From positions 248,001 through 312,000 of the forward strand of contig NW_017265139.1 of NCBI RefSeq assembly GCF_001638985.1: a stretch of DNA of 64,000 bases, read 5' to 3'. The DNA comes from Phycomyces blakesleeanus NRRL 1555(-). Lineage: Eukaryota; Mucoromycota; Mucoromycetes; Mucorales; Phycomycetaceae. Below the pieces are notes generated by a model. That model made no database searches, was not told the origin of the DNA, and saw only the letters and a program-made list of their open reading frames with translations. Both the position numbers and the translations under genes were made by a program. Below, piece by piece: positions 1 through 11,840 of this stretch; positions within the stretch are counted from its first letter, which is position 1, and every line of letters starts with the position of its first letter.

Positions 1-127
1 GCATGTCTCTGATCTTAGAGGCAGCAAAACGACCTGCCAAGTATCCTCCTCCTGCAAGAGATGCTGTAATCAACAATCCTTTTCGGTGTCTTTTTGCATA
101 GTCTTTGATGGATGTAAAGAATGGCAT
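1..127 (-). CDS. PEX3: Peroxin-3-like protein, 5' end only (3' part outside window)
   Basis: The reverse strand opens with ATG at 127-125 and stays open to the window edge (42 codons). The peptide starts MPFFTSIKDYAKRHRKG, then a short hydrophobic Gly-rich segment with a GGGYLAGRFA core, then a charged SKIRDM stretch. PEX3 proteins share this layout: a short N-terminus, a basic KRH cluster, one membrane anchor (about residues 16-35 here) with a GGxYxxGK/R-like end, and a KIRE-type continuation. PEX3 sits in the peroxisomal membrane, docks PEX19 and recruits other membrane proteins. The gene is divergent from the gene at 1440. Only the anchor region is visible, so the family call rests on about 40 residues; another N-anchored protein is possible. 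Confidence 0.6.
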   Translation of the reverse strand, partial: MPFFTSIKDYAKRHRKGLLITASLAGGGYLAGRFAASKIRDM

Positions 128-1439
128 GAAGAAAGTATATTACTAATAGTGGTGTGTGCGGAGAGAGGATGACTAGGGTAACAAAAAAAGTGTGGGGTTA
201 AGAAACCAAAAGAGAGAGAGAGAGGGAGAGGGAGAGAGGGAGAGAGGGAGGTTTTGCGTCACTTTTTTGTTTGTTTATGTTTTGTGTTCGTGGGTGTATT
301 TTATGTATATTTCATTACAACTTTGTATCTCTTTGTGTGTCTTTTTTTTTTTTGGCTTTTTTATACGTATAATATTAAATATGCTCACCTTGTATTTTAG
401 ATGAGTATTTTTTTCCCGCCAAACTATGATGATTAATTTTCAGCATATTTTTTCTTTTTTTTATATTATATAATATTAGGGAGGAGTTTCCTTTTCCTTT
501 GTATTGATCACACAGAATATGGACACTTAAAGGCTAATTTATTTGATTTGAACTGTGAGTTTTTCAACTCTCTTTCTCTCGTCTTTGTACATTTAAATAT
601 GTAGCTTTTACTATCATTATTTTTCTATTTGTTTCAATTTAATGTTAACTCCATGGCAAGCCAAATAAAACCAAAAATAATCAAAAATAAAGATACTCTT
701 TGTGCATTTATTTTCACAAATTATCCGGGGCAATAAATTAGCACAAATGTGTATATTTCATATTATAGAATTCTAGAAATGTGCCCAAATAATGAATTTA
801 TGAGAAAAAAATACATATTTAACCTAGCAATATTCGAATGATTTAAACAGGACACACAACGCTAGTAAAACAGTCAAGATAAAAAGAAGAAAGTTGACGT
901 AAAAACAGAACCTTTGATAGCATCAATACTTTAAATATACATATATATATGTGTGTGTGTGCGTGTTTTATTGTAGGCAAGTAATGCAAGCTGTATTGAG
1001 ATTTCTATTGAGAAATTTAAGCTTTAAAAAACAGCCAGTAATTAGAATTTCTGTAGTGGCCACAATTTTCTAGAGTGTTGCTGTTGCTCTTGTTGCTTTA
1101 AGCATTTACTGCTTTCTCCCTCCCTATCTCTCTCTTGATTCTTGGGTGTTTCAATTAATTTCTCGTGTAGAGATTTTGAATTACAATAGTTGAACCTACA
1201 TTTTTCATAGCAATGGCTTTAAGAATATCATCCAAGTCGAGTTAAGTCTGTGGCAATGAGAATCCAAGTGACTGTGGTCTTTGACAATCAAAGGGCCGCC
1301 ATTTTTATTATATATATATTAATCCTTTATTATTATTATTTCCAAAAAAAAAATCAAAGACGCTTTCATTAAATAGATATAAGCATACATACATACATAC
1401 ATACATACATATAATTTATAATATTCCTATACTTGCATA
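128..1439. other. Divergent intergenic region, PEX3-like / gene at 1440
   Basis: About 1.3 kb separates two divergent genes and must hold both promoters. It is AT-rich with a GA-rich stretch (about 204-250), a T-run near 340 and a CATA repeat (about 1388-1411) just before the downstream start. No reading frame of coding character and no RNA gene were seen. Confidence 0.6.
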
Positions 1440-2864
1440 ATGAGACGATATGGAGCACGACCACCACCGCCGCCGCCACCACGGACACAACACTATCCTG
1501 GAAGAGAACCGCGTCACCCTCCTTATGGTTACGACCGTCGCTACAAACCTTACCCAACCACATATGCACCTAGACCCCACCCTGTAGTAACTCCCAAGCC
1601 TGCAAGAAAAGGTTTCTTTGAATTCCGTCTTGAAAAGATGGTAATGGGAGACTATGTTGCAGGTGAGACTTAATTTTTACATAATATATATATATATTAT
1701 TTTTATTGTTTTATGTACATATTCAATTTATCTATTGGATACCAATATATATATATAATCAATACGATACAATTCAATTCAATACAATACAATACAATGA
1801 GAGGTTTCGACTGATCCGTGTAACTGTGTGGATGACTGAAATCTCTAGAAAGTGATGTCAACAAGGGAGAAAGTAGATTACGATTTTACCTCAACAATGA
1901 AGCCGATCCCGAGTCCAAACCAGACTCGATTGCGATTATTGTACAGGATGGTTTGATTCGCTTCGTGATCCTCGCAGAAAACATTGAATCCATCTCATTG
2001 ACTCACAAGGCTGGAATATTTAATATCAAAATCAATGGCCAGTACAAGGTCTATTTTATTTTTATTTCCTATTATTTTAGGTTTATGCACAACATATATA
2101 TATATATGTGTGTGTGTGTATGGGTATGAACTAAAAATGTTAACCTTGTATTTGTAAATTTGTGGGTTTGTGTTGGTGCGTATATATGTATATATGTATG
2201 ATGGTTTAATTAGGTAGAGAAACTTGAAAACGCCAATTTTGTGGAGGGTGGAGAAGATCCATCAAACGGTCAACTAGAAATAGTGAAGGAAATTTCATGT
2301 GTAGTGGATTTACGCAATCCAATCACTCAGCCAAAGTGGACAAAAGATAATATTGATGACTGGACCAACAATAGTTCCCGGTTTAGACAAATACTTGATG
2401 TCAAGGATGCAGATGAGGTAAGATTATGTCTCTTGTTTTTTGTTGTTGATGATGATGACCGTGAATACTGGGGATTTGAAGAGGTCGATTATGGGCTGGA
2501 ATCATTTGAAATGATATTAAAGATTCTATTCTTTGAATCAATTTAGCCTCGAACGGTCAAGGATGTGTTTGCAGACTGGGCTAGAACATCTTCTATTGGT
2601 TTGCCATCAGAGCGACTACTTTTTGCCAAAGTACAATTGAACAAGCTAGACAGGTTGTGTGAAGTGTTGGAGTGGGTTGGAGAGACGGCCACACTCGGAA
2701 GCACTGTCCGGACAATGTTGGATTTGATCAAGAGTTTGTCAGAGAGTGCAGATGTCTCCAAGGAAGATCTTTCGACTAGACTGCAGCCAGTCATTTTGTC
2801 TGTACCAGAACCCCAGCTCATGCGCGTACTTGATTCCTTGTGGGCAAGTGAAAATAAGGCCTAG
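1440..2864 (+). CDS. Conserved-looking protein of unknown function, four exons
   Basis: Proposed exons are 1440-1662, 1849-2048, 2214-2417 and 2547-2864. Phases fit throughout and give 314 residues. The first ~50 residues are Pro/Arg/Tyr-rich with a run of seven prolines (GARPPPPPPPRTQHYPGRE), probably disordered. After that comes a globular part: residues ~60-145 look like alternating beta strands (FFEFRLEKMVMGDYV, LRFYLNN, GLIRFVILAEN), and the C-terminal ~100 residues are predominantly helical (KVQLNKLDRLCEVLEWVGE). No signal peptide or membrane span is seen. I do not recognise the family. The exon structure and the contrast with the AT-rich flanks make it a real gene, but no function is proposed. 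Confidence 0.75.
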
Positions 2865-3734
2865 AAACTACACTATACATTATATACACTACACTATACT
2901 ATACACACACCACACACACACACACACACACATACATACATACACATACGAGGTCGCATCTTTATTTTTGAATACAAAAAAATTGTATTGATTGTACATA
3001 AAATATTTTCTCAAGCTGTCAAACGTTATATTAAATATTAACAAAAAGTATTAGCTTGTACTGCTATTATGGTTGTATATGAATGTGAATAGCTATACGC
3101 TTTGTATTCAAAGCAATTGGGAAGGAGGGGATTTTTCACACCTACCCACAAACTTGGAAATATCATACAAATTTTATCGTATAAAATATATTTTTTATGA
3201 ACCCATCAAAGGACGATGAATTATTGGCTTGTGTGCCATTCTTAGTTCCATTAGTGTAACCCGGAGAGCGATCAGTTCAATGATATTATAGCTGGCTATC
3301 AGATATCAATAAACACTAGAATACGGTTAATATATATATATAATAATAATATTAAAAACAATAAAAAAAAAGTACATTGAATTCATTTAGATATATATAT
3401 ATATATATATATATTTGTTAATTCAATGGCTGTAAATAAGAAAGGTAAAATGAGTAAAGCTTGTATTGTAACATGGACCCATTTAAATGAGCTCTTTGTC
3501 TTGTCCTCCCATACTATACCCTCTAAGATCAGATGTAACCTTTGGCTCAAATACAATACTTACTCTTAAGCAAACCGAGCTAGGTTTTGCTCTTTCTCTT
3601 TCTCTCTCCTTCTTATCTTCACTTTCCTTCACCTGTCCTTCATTGCTCATTGAGTCCATTCCATCTCCTTTTTTTTCTTCTCTCCCTCATTTCAAAAATT
3701 ATTGTATTTGAATTTCAAACCTAAAAAAAAAGCA
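2865..3734. other. Intergenic, AT-rich
   Basis: This holds the 3' end of the upstream gene, (CA)n near 2905-2935, (TA)n near 3391-3413 and a pyrimidine-rich stretch (about 3590-3695) that probably belongs to the promoter of the next gene. No coding signal was seen on either strand. Confidence 0.55.
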
Positions 3735-5247
3735 ATGTCAATGAGAAAGTGTGGACTGATCTTCTTGAGATTCCTTATTTTGATTATCAGTGCAGGAGCT
3801 TTAGGATGTCATGTTGGTAAGATATATATATTACTTGATAATAAATATATGCATAAATAAGCCATTATACATTTTGACTAATAAAAAAAAACCAAAAAAT
3901 TAAATCAAATTTAAATCGAATTGAATTGAATTGAATTGAATCGAATTGAACAATTATCATTATTATTATTCTTACTTAGCCCAGATTGTCCTTTTGGAGA
4001 ACTACAGTAGTCAGAACAAAAACGTTGGGTCTTGGTGGCCATCAATGGTTCCTGTAAGTCATGTAGATCAATAGATCAATTTGTTTTATACATCTGTGCG
4101 CGCGTATATATTCTTATATATATATATATGTGTGTGTGTATGTACTCAAACTCATTATTTCTAATTTAGTATATTCTGTACTTTGTTGGACCAGGATTCT
4201 CTGTGATATGTGCCCTCACGCTCGTTATCTCGACCTGGACGATCCAAGCAATTCGACACGACAGAATCCTCTCAGGCTTCAATATCGCGCTTCTTATAGC
4301 CGTCATAATTTATAGTACCATGAAATCAGGTACCATTCCTTGGACAAACGGACAGGTTACTGAACCTTCATCGACTCCGTATGGCTTTGCAAGCTACTGC
4401 GATACCTATAGTAAGGATCAGACCACGTTTTACCGATGCTGTAAGTAGAAAATCATAATTTATATTTGGGTAAAGATTTCCAAAGAGTACCACCAAAGAA
4501 TAATAGCACTTTTTTTTTAATAATAATATAATATCCCTCACTTACTCACAACCAACCAACCATCCAATTAATCGGTTGATCGGTTTAATAGGGCTCGTCA
4601 ATGGTACCTGGCTGGGTAGTATTATTTCTGCCGCTCTTTGGATCATCCTATTTATTTACACTGTTGCTCAGAAAAAATCAGATATCTATTGTGAGAACTA
4701 CGATCCCTACGACTTCAAGTCCGATGTCCCCATGGCTAAGGCCTCTGCTCCAGTCAAGCTTGATTCTGGATTCCGTGATATTCAACCCGTGGCTCGAACT
4801 GCAACCACTTCTTATCGACCAAAGTCTGTTGTTCATCCTTATCCGAGTGTGGACAATAATCAAGGCGATCCCAACTACGGATATTATAGTTACTCTGCGT
4901 ACGATGGTTACTATGAAGGCTATGGTGCATCTACTAATGTACCTGTTGGTTCCCAACCAGCTGGAGTTCCACCTGTAATACCTATACACCAACAACAGCA
5001 GCAACAACAGCAACAACAGCAACATTACCAAAACTCCCCAGGAGTTGTCCCGCCTGCTTTTGTCTATCGAGACCAAGATTACCATCCACAAGTTGCTACT
5101 GAGGATAATGTGGTAATGATGGCATCGGATGCCAATGAAAGACAACCCCAGTACGCAACGTATGGGAACGTACCTGGACACAGTCCTACAGGAAGATATG
5201 GTACAAATACTTCCTCACCCCACACACCCGACGGTAGAAAATTTTAA
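3735..5247 (+). CDS. Four-membrane-span MARVEL-like protein with Gln-rich cytoplasmic tail
   Basis: Exons 3735-3816, 3980-4053, 4170-4440 and 4592-5247 join in frame (360 residues). Four hydrophobic segments are visible: residues ~8-28 (LIFLRFLILIISAGALGC), ~55-75 (YILYFVGPGFSVICALTLVI), ~88-102 (GFNIALLIAVIIYS) and ~145-165 (WLGSIISAALWIILFIYTVA). The loop between spans 3 and 4 holds cysteines (ASYCDTYSK, FYRC). This is the usual MARVEL-domain layout of fungal plasma-membrane and eisosome-associated proteins. The long hydrophilic tail is Tyr/Pro-rich with a CAA/CAG-encoded polyQ tract (about 4990-5022). The membrane topology is well supported; the exact MARVEL subfamily is inference. Confidence 0.7.
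4990..5022 (+). repeat. In-frame CAA/CAG glutamine tract
   Basis: A run of mixed CAA and CAG codons encodes about eleven consecutive glutamines in the cytoplasmic tail of the MARVEL-like protein. The mixture of codons makes it less slippage-prone than a pure CAG tract. Confidence 0.9.
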
Positions 5248-6313
5248 AATTTTAAAATGATAATAATAATGAGTTATTCTAATGATCTTCGAGTCAGTTC
5301 AATGCTTATTTGATGAAATTTTCAGTTTATTATTATTCTGTTAATAAATATAATATAAATATTCGAATACGAAGAAAATGATACAAACTAAACGAATTTT
5401 TGTGTATAGTAAATACATACTTCTTTTATCCTATTTCTATTTATTTAGTATTGTGTCCGTGGAGCTTTGATATCTACAGATGTATTAACTATTACTGTTA
5501 TCGAGAGTTTTCAATAGACTAGAAGAATAAAATAAGAGAGAATGATACACGGTACTCTCTTTTGGTCTTGTACTTCAGAGTGTATTTTCAGATAGAGTGA
5601 AATGTATATCTACAAAATTAAATATAAATGTGCGTTTGTGTGTGCGTATATGTTTTATACATTTAGGTGCTACCAATGAAAATCATTAAATAACATGCGA
5701 TGCAACTGATGAAACAAATTTCAAAACATGCATTATACAAATGATCCTTTAGTTGTAAGAGATTTCCTTTTTTCTCACTGTGCTTGAACCACCTGTACTG
5801 CAGTGAGGTAAATAATTCAATTATTTGATGTACTTTCTATCTATCTTGCTTTTTTTTTTGCTCTTTCTCTTTCCATTTTTCCTTTATTTTATTTTTCTCT
5901 CTCTTCATTTCTCTATCTCTCTCTATCTCTCTCTATATTTCACTATATTATATACCTAGGTCTTACCCAAGCAAGAGAGAAAAAGTGAGAGAAAAAGTGA
6001 ATAATGGTAATAGATTCTTTAAGTCACTGTTACCGGAATATTTCAGTTGAAAGAAAAATAAAAAGGCAGGAGATTAAGTAAGGGAGGATAGCTTACTGTG
6101 TGAATAGCACATATTGGCTCAGTATCAATCACACTACACCATATATGACTGATATTATTCAGAATATTCACTAACTCTTTTGCAAAAGAGCAAATCAACC
6201 GACTTCTCAAGACAAGTGTGGCAGCCACATGTCTATACAGCATGTAGAGCATGTATAATACATGCCTATGTTTTACACTCACACGCACACTCATACGCAC
6301 TCACGCATAAAAT

Positions 6314-6315
<2 letters not shown>

Positions 6316-6351
<36 letters not shown>
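6316..6351. repeat. (AG)n microsatellite
   Basis: About 35 bases of pure alternating AG on the plus strand, in an intergenic region. Confidence 0.95.
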
Positions 6352-6353
<2 letters not shown>

Positions 6354-8478
6354 AAGCGGGGTGCCCCTGCTTTTTTCTTTGTTCCCTTCTTTCTATTTAT
6401 TCGCAAAGTATTGGGCTCGATTTGACTGCCAGAAAAGGTCATTTTTAAGTGACCAAAATCTCAGATAAAAAAGAAAGGCTTTATGATTGAAACACGGCCT
6501 AGTATGTAGGCGTACAACGATTTGAAAAGAAAGAAAGAAAGAAGAGACTTTGGTAAATACCCAATTGATTCAAACGCTTGAACGGCGCTTCTTTTTTTTT
6601 TCCCTACATACATACATATATGTATATATTTATATTGGTCTTCTTGCTGTAGTGCAAGGTTGTACAGAAAAGGAGTAATATGTAACAGGAAAATGCTACA
6701 CTCTTATTTTTATTTTTTAAATGTTCTATTTTACCGTGGAATAGATAGACTAGCAGCATGAGCTCCACCTTGATAAAAAAATCTTTAAACTATTTGACTT
6801 GTCCGTTTGAGTCTAGCTACTTGAAAGTACATTTCCTTGTCAATTCTAGATTCTTCTGTAAAAATAAAATAAAAGCTTTTATTTTATTTTATTTTTATGT
6901 TTTGTTTCTGTCTTTAATTATTTCTATCGGGATTGTCAGTAAAAAAGGAATTAATGTTACAGTTTACAAAAACAAATTGATCTTAATATATGATCTACAT
7001 TGCCGAGCTTTCCCTTTGCTGTCTTTTTATGGTGAGCCCTAGAGGCTTTGTTAAGATTTGAATCTGTTCAACAGCTTTTATAGTAATGTCTTTTTTTTCG
7101 TAATTGAATTATATTTCTCTCTTTGTTCGTTGCCATAGTTATATTTATATCTGGTGTATAAAAAAAGAAAGAAAGGAAAAGCAAAGAAGGAAAATATACT
7201 TTTGCTCATCTGGATATATAATTAAGCCAGTGAATGCCTTTTTTTTATAGTATTTTTCTTATTTGAATCGCCATCATTTAACAAACAGAATCTAATGTAT
7301 TAAAGACAGTGTACAACTGTCATTCTGATTATTAAATAAGAATAAAGACAAATACATAGGTTATTGGCTTGAAAGTAGAATATACTACAGGGTCTAAAAT
7401 ATACACTTTAAATGGCAAGTTTTCTGTGATTAGTATAATCAGACATCATATATTAACCTTTTCTGCCTGGAATTCTTCTTGAATATTTAAAGAAGAAAGA
7501 ATATATACAACACACCATGTCTATTGAGGAAACTCTTATTATTATCATTATTATTCTTTATTTAATATTTAATGCTCTCTTTTTTTGTGTTAACGTCTCA
7601 CAAGAACAACACAAGAAAACAAGGTGTCCAAAATGACTCGAGACAACAGTATAGTCGATACGACCTCCTTATTGTAGTCGAGTGTGTGGGGAAGGAATAC
7701 TAATAAAACTATATATATGTATATATGTATATGTATCTTTACGTATTGACTATATGTATGTATATATCTTATATATGTGTAGCTTGCATTTGACTTGAAA
7801 TTACTAGTATAATTATTTTCACTGCTTGAGAATAAGTAAGGAATTATACCTGTGGTGCTGTAAAAAAATAGCTAAATTAATATTAATATTAACGACAAAA
7901 AAATAAAAAAAAAGGGGGGGGGGGGGTTTCTGTAGTAAAAATAAAATATTTTAGGTTTTGTGCATAGAAAAGGAAACCCTGTGAGTTCCAAATAAAAATA
8001 AAAATAAATAAAGAAAGAAATATATACAAAAGGTACAACAGCAAAGTTTGATCGTGTCTGGCGGCAACCGCCAAATATTGCATTGATTTAAACTTTTATA
8101 CTCATGCAAAAAAAAGCAAGAAGAAGAACGGTGTCCTACAAGTACAAGATGTCCCACAAGCACACAAGCATACACAAGCGCACTCGCATGTGGATATGTA
8201 TATATTGTCTAGAATATCCAATGGACTTCCATCTTCTTTTAATAGAGAGGAAGAAATAAAGAAAGAACAAATTCAAATGGCTATTGTGTTAACCAACCTC
8301 TTACAGAACTCAATTCAATCCAATTCAATTCCCAAGCCATCTTTGGTTACAATCACTCATGCTTATCTGGTGCATAATACATATAATACTTCCACACATG
8401 GGCAATACTTTTTTTTAAAGTACATATTATATATATATCACATCTTGACAATAACTATAATACTAATTATAAACCTAA

Positions 8479-8479
<1 letters not shown>

Positions 8480-8528
<49 letters not shown>

Positions 8529-8529
8529 A
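8480..8529. repeat. (GTA)n microsatellite
   Basis: About 50 bases of GTA trinucleotide repeat, followed by GGT/GGTAAT degenerate units. It encodes the polyvaline run of a spurious open frame. Confidence 0.95.
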
Positions 8530-8739
8530 TGGTGGTGGTAATGGTAATCCCAATACTAATCATAGTTTTCTTTTTTTTTGTTACTAAAAAAAAATCTTCT
8601 TTTTTTCAAAAAAAAAAATACGTATATATAAACACTATTCTTTAGCTGCATCACTTCTTGATATCCATTCCCACGTCCCTTCTTCTTCTTTTTCTTTCTC
8701 TTTTTCTTTTTCTTCTTTTGTATATCTGGAATATTCGAA

Positions 8740-10303
8740 ATGGACTCTCAGGTTACCATCACAACAAACACCAACATCCCTCGCGTTCGCAACAGAGTAA
8801 TTGTCTGCATGGACGGTACATGGGACACACCATCAGGTTAGACCACCAAACAGACCTTTTTATAATCGAATAAATGTGAAATATATAATACATATAACTA
8901 ACAGAGTATCAAATAAAAAATAAAACAAACAAACAAACAATAGAGAGAACAAACGTGTACTATCTTTACCTTCACCTAAACATGCCAGAAGGCAAACTTG
9001 GAAAGGGTGACAAAAAGGAGGACCCAGAACAGGATCAATGGAGACAGGTGGCAGGTTACTTTGAAGGCGTCGGAACAACCCAAAATAAGTATCTTGGTGG
9101 TCTATTTGGACTTGGTCTAAGCAACCAGATCATGAAGGCGTATGAATTCATCAGCAGACATTATGAGAACGAAGATGATGAGATTTGGATTTTTGGCTTT
9201 AGCAGAGGAGGTAATTAACACGCATATATATATATAATATTACTGTGGGTGTGTGTATTCAGTAATACTTACTCTACTCATTAGCTTATGCCGCAAGAAG
9301 TCTGGCCGGAATGATTTACAATGTCGGACTCTTGCCAGATGAGCATATAGAAACCCAGGCACCAGAAGCATACAAACTGTACTGCAGCAGAGATGAAGCA
9401 AAGCATCCAAAGAAAGAGGTCGCCGTCAATTTCCGCACTCAGTATCAATGCATGGAACCCGAAATTAGATTCTTGGGCTGTTTTGATACAGTTGGTGCTC
9501 TTGGTGTTCCACAACTACCCTGGTACCTTGGTGGATCAACCTGTAAGTATAATAGTGTTTTATTTTATATTATTTTAGGAAATATATATATATAAAATAC
9601 AAAAAAAAAGAATGGGAGTTTCTCATGAATAAATTTATATATATATATATATGTATTTTTTCAAGTCTGGACATTATTCCACGAACGCAACAGTTTCCAT
9701 GACATTCGTATCTCTCCGAAAGTCAAATCTGCCTTCCACGCTCTGTCAATCCATGAACAGCGCGCCTGGTTCACACCTGCTCTGATGGATTTTGGCCTCA
9801 AGCAAAGAGAAGATCAGGAATTGGAGCAGATCTGGTTCCCAGGCATGCACAGTGACATTGGTGGCCAAGCAGAAGGTTCCCGTCTACTTCCCAACCAGTC
9901 ATTGAGATGGATGATGACCAAGGCTGCAGACCGTGGACTGAAATTTACGTAAGTTGCTTGATTATATATACATTGCAAGCATAATAAGTACTAATTTTGT
10001 TTGGACCTCGTGATCTTCTTTACTTTACTTTTTCTTTCCTTTGATAGGCGTACAATTGATGAGATCTGTAATGAGGGTGGTTTCTACTACCAGGACAGTT
10101 ATGAAAGCTCTCTTATCTATCAGATTGTCTCTAGAGAGGATCGCGTCATTGACCCTTCCATGTTCTCACCAAAGGGTCTCGCAGCTCTTTACAAGGATGG
10201 TCAATTCGAACAATTTATTGAACCAGAACAGCTGGCACTCTACAAGTCCAAGACACATCATAACTACATTAACTCTATAAAGCATCTTATCTCTGGAAAG
10301 TAA
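8740..10303 (+). CDS. DUF2235-type alpha/beta hydrolase-like protein (Tle1-like catalytic fold)
   Basis: Five exons (8740-8836, 8944-9210, 9285-9542, 9666-9948, 10048-10303) give 386 residues. The family hallmarks appear in order: an N-terminal strand ending in CMDGTWDTPSG (residues ~23-33), the TNV motif at the start of exon 2, an EGVGT turn, GLGLSNQIMKAYEFIS, the nucleophile elbow GFSRGAYAARSLAG split by intron 2 (residues ~118-131), then GCFDTVGALGVP and, near the end, WFPGMHSDIGG, which supplies the probable Asp/His partners. This matches the DUF2235/T6SS phospholipase Tle1-like family, which is widespread in fungi. The Ser in GFSRG is the likely nucleophile. Substrate and location are unknown; no signal peptide is seen. 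Intron 1 starts GTTAGA, a weaker donor. Confidence 0.88.
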
Positions 10304-11840
10304 AAACCTAAAAAAAAAAGAAGGGAATCACCCCTACACCTACACACATACATACATAACCATATACTCATTAAAGGAATCTGTACGAACAAGAAGAAAA
10401 GAGAAAAACTAGGGGTTTTAAAAGAAGAAGAAGAAAAAAGGTCCTTCCCCTCAGTATTGTATCCCCCACCCCGTATCTTTATATACTTTCAGCTATTTAT
10501 ACATCCATATATTTATATTTATATAAGAAATAAATAAATAAAAATATTGAATCAACAATCAATCTATACGTTTTGTTGCTTGCTTGCTTAGTTGCTTAGT
10601 TCCTTAGTTGTAAAGCAGTTGTGAGTTTCCTTGCATTATTTTAAAAGACTTCTAGAATAAACAAATTCTTATCTCCAAGTCAGTCAGGCAGTTAGTCAGG
10701 CAGTTAGTCATCACTGTTCGTTCAAAATATACTTTTATTTTTGAAACATCAGGGTTTTAATATTATTATTTATTTATATATCATTCATTTATTTACTTGT
10801 GTGGTAAACTGCAGATTTTATTTTATTTTACAGCCCTTTGACTTTATTAGCTTATATGATTACAGGAGGCATGAACCAAATGGCTCATGCATCTAAAACA
10901 AAACAAGATCATACGAGTACTATGTTTCATGCACTGCTTTTATGCACTGTTATGTTGTATTCCATAAACCCTTTTTCTTTATTTTGGTTTTTGTTCTGTT
11001 TTGTTTGCAGCATATTCCAATCACACACGACTAGATTTTTGCTAAAATAATAATAGCAACGATATTAATGCAAAACATTGAATATCAAAAGATACGAAAA
11101 ATAATAATAAAATGTAGAATATTTACTGTAGATTATGTATTAAGATTTACAGTTATGCCTTTATATAAATAAGCTCTTAAAAATAATACTAACGATATGT
11201 ACAAACGTCTAAAATATGTCAAAAAAGCGTAAAAAAATAATAATTTAGATACCTTGTTAATAGGGTAGATGTTTGAATTATGTCAAAATACCCACTTCTA
11301 TATTTGTCGAATTTGTATCGCTTAGTTTAAATATTTGTATCTCAAAAGATTTGCTCTTTATTTTGAAATTGCCACAGAATTCTACTGAACTGTTTCAAAA
11401 TCTATGGCAATTTGAATTGAATTTGCCATAATTCTATGGCAGAATGACCCCAAATTGTCACAACTCCCCTCCAATTTTACGGTGTTTTAAATACCTTAAA
11501 CTTTAAACAACCGACTTCCTTATTTGGAAGTATGGCAATTTGATTTGATTTTGCCACAGCACAAAATCCTCTCTATTACTATTAATATTACAGCTCGTAG
11601 CATTCGATTGAATAAGATACGTATACATATCTAGAGTATTTGATGGATAGAGTGGTAAACTAATCTATCGTAAAAAACAAAAGGCACGCAAATCTTTTCT
11701 CTTTCTTTGAATTTTGCTATTTTATTTCAAAATTCAAAGAACGAAGCTTCGAATATTTGGGTGGCTTACTGCGTTTTAGTGAATTGTGGAGACTTTGAAG
11801 CAGTCTAAATTTTTGTACATTACATGACCATACGATAAGA
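10304..11840. other. Intergenic, includes small palindromic repeat units
   Basis: This AT-rich stretch holds the 3' region of the DUF2235 gene and the promoter of the BUD22 gene. It includes a short tandem CAGTTAGTCAGG motif (about 10680-10710) and the palindromic repeat listed separately at 11403-11560. No coding region was supported. Confidence 0.5.
11403..11560. repeat. Pair of ~28-bp palindromic units starting TATGGCAATTTGA
   Basis: Two copies of a near-palindromic unit (TATGGCAATTTGA, then a T/A-rich centre, then TTTGCCA) lie at about 11403-11430 and 11532-11559. Related half-units (TTGCCACAGAATT, TATGGCAGAAT) lie near 11370 and 11445. The arrangement resembles the ends of a small, decayed inverted-repeat element, but I could not fix clear boundaries or a target duplication. 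Confidence 0.45.

Larger units (their letters stand above)
5248..8739. other. Long intergenic region (about 3.5 kb) of low-complexity DNA
   Basis: No convincing gene was found. The region has (AG)n at 6316-6351, a T-rich block near 5840-5950, a G-run at 7914-7927, (GTA)n at 8480-8529 and many short AT repeats. The open frames here (for example 6758-7042 plus, 7951-8175 minus) are made of AT-rich or repeat-encoded residues without splice structure or recognisable motifs. The last ~100 bases are a pyrimidine-rich promoter-like tract before the DUF2235 gene. Confidence 0.5.

Noticed and set aside
4678..5181. 167-codon minus-strand frame with polyleucine
   Set aside because: Antisense to the MARVEL-like gene's last exon; the Leu run is the complement of the CAA/CAG tract.
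8190..8645. 151-codon frame with a long valine run
   Set aside because: Produced by the (GTA)n microsatellite and AT repeats; no splice or motif support.
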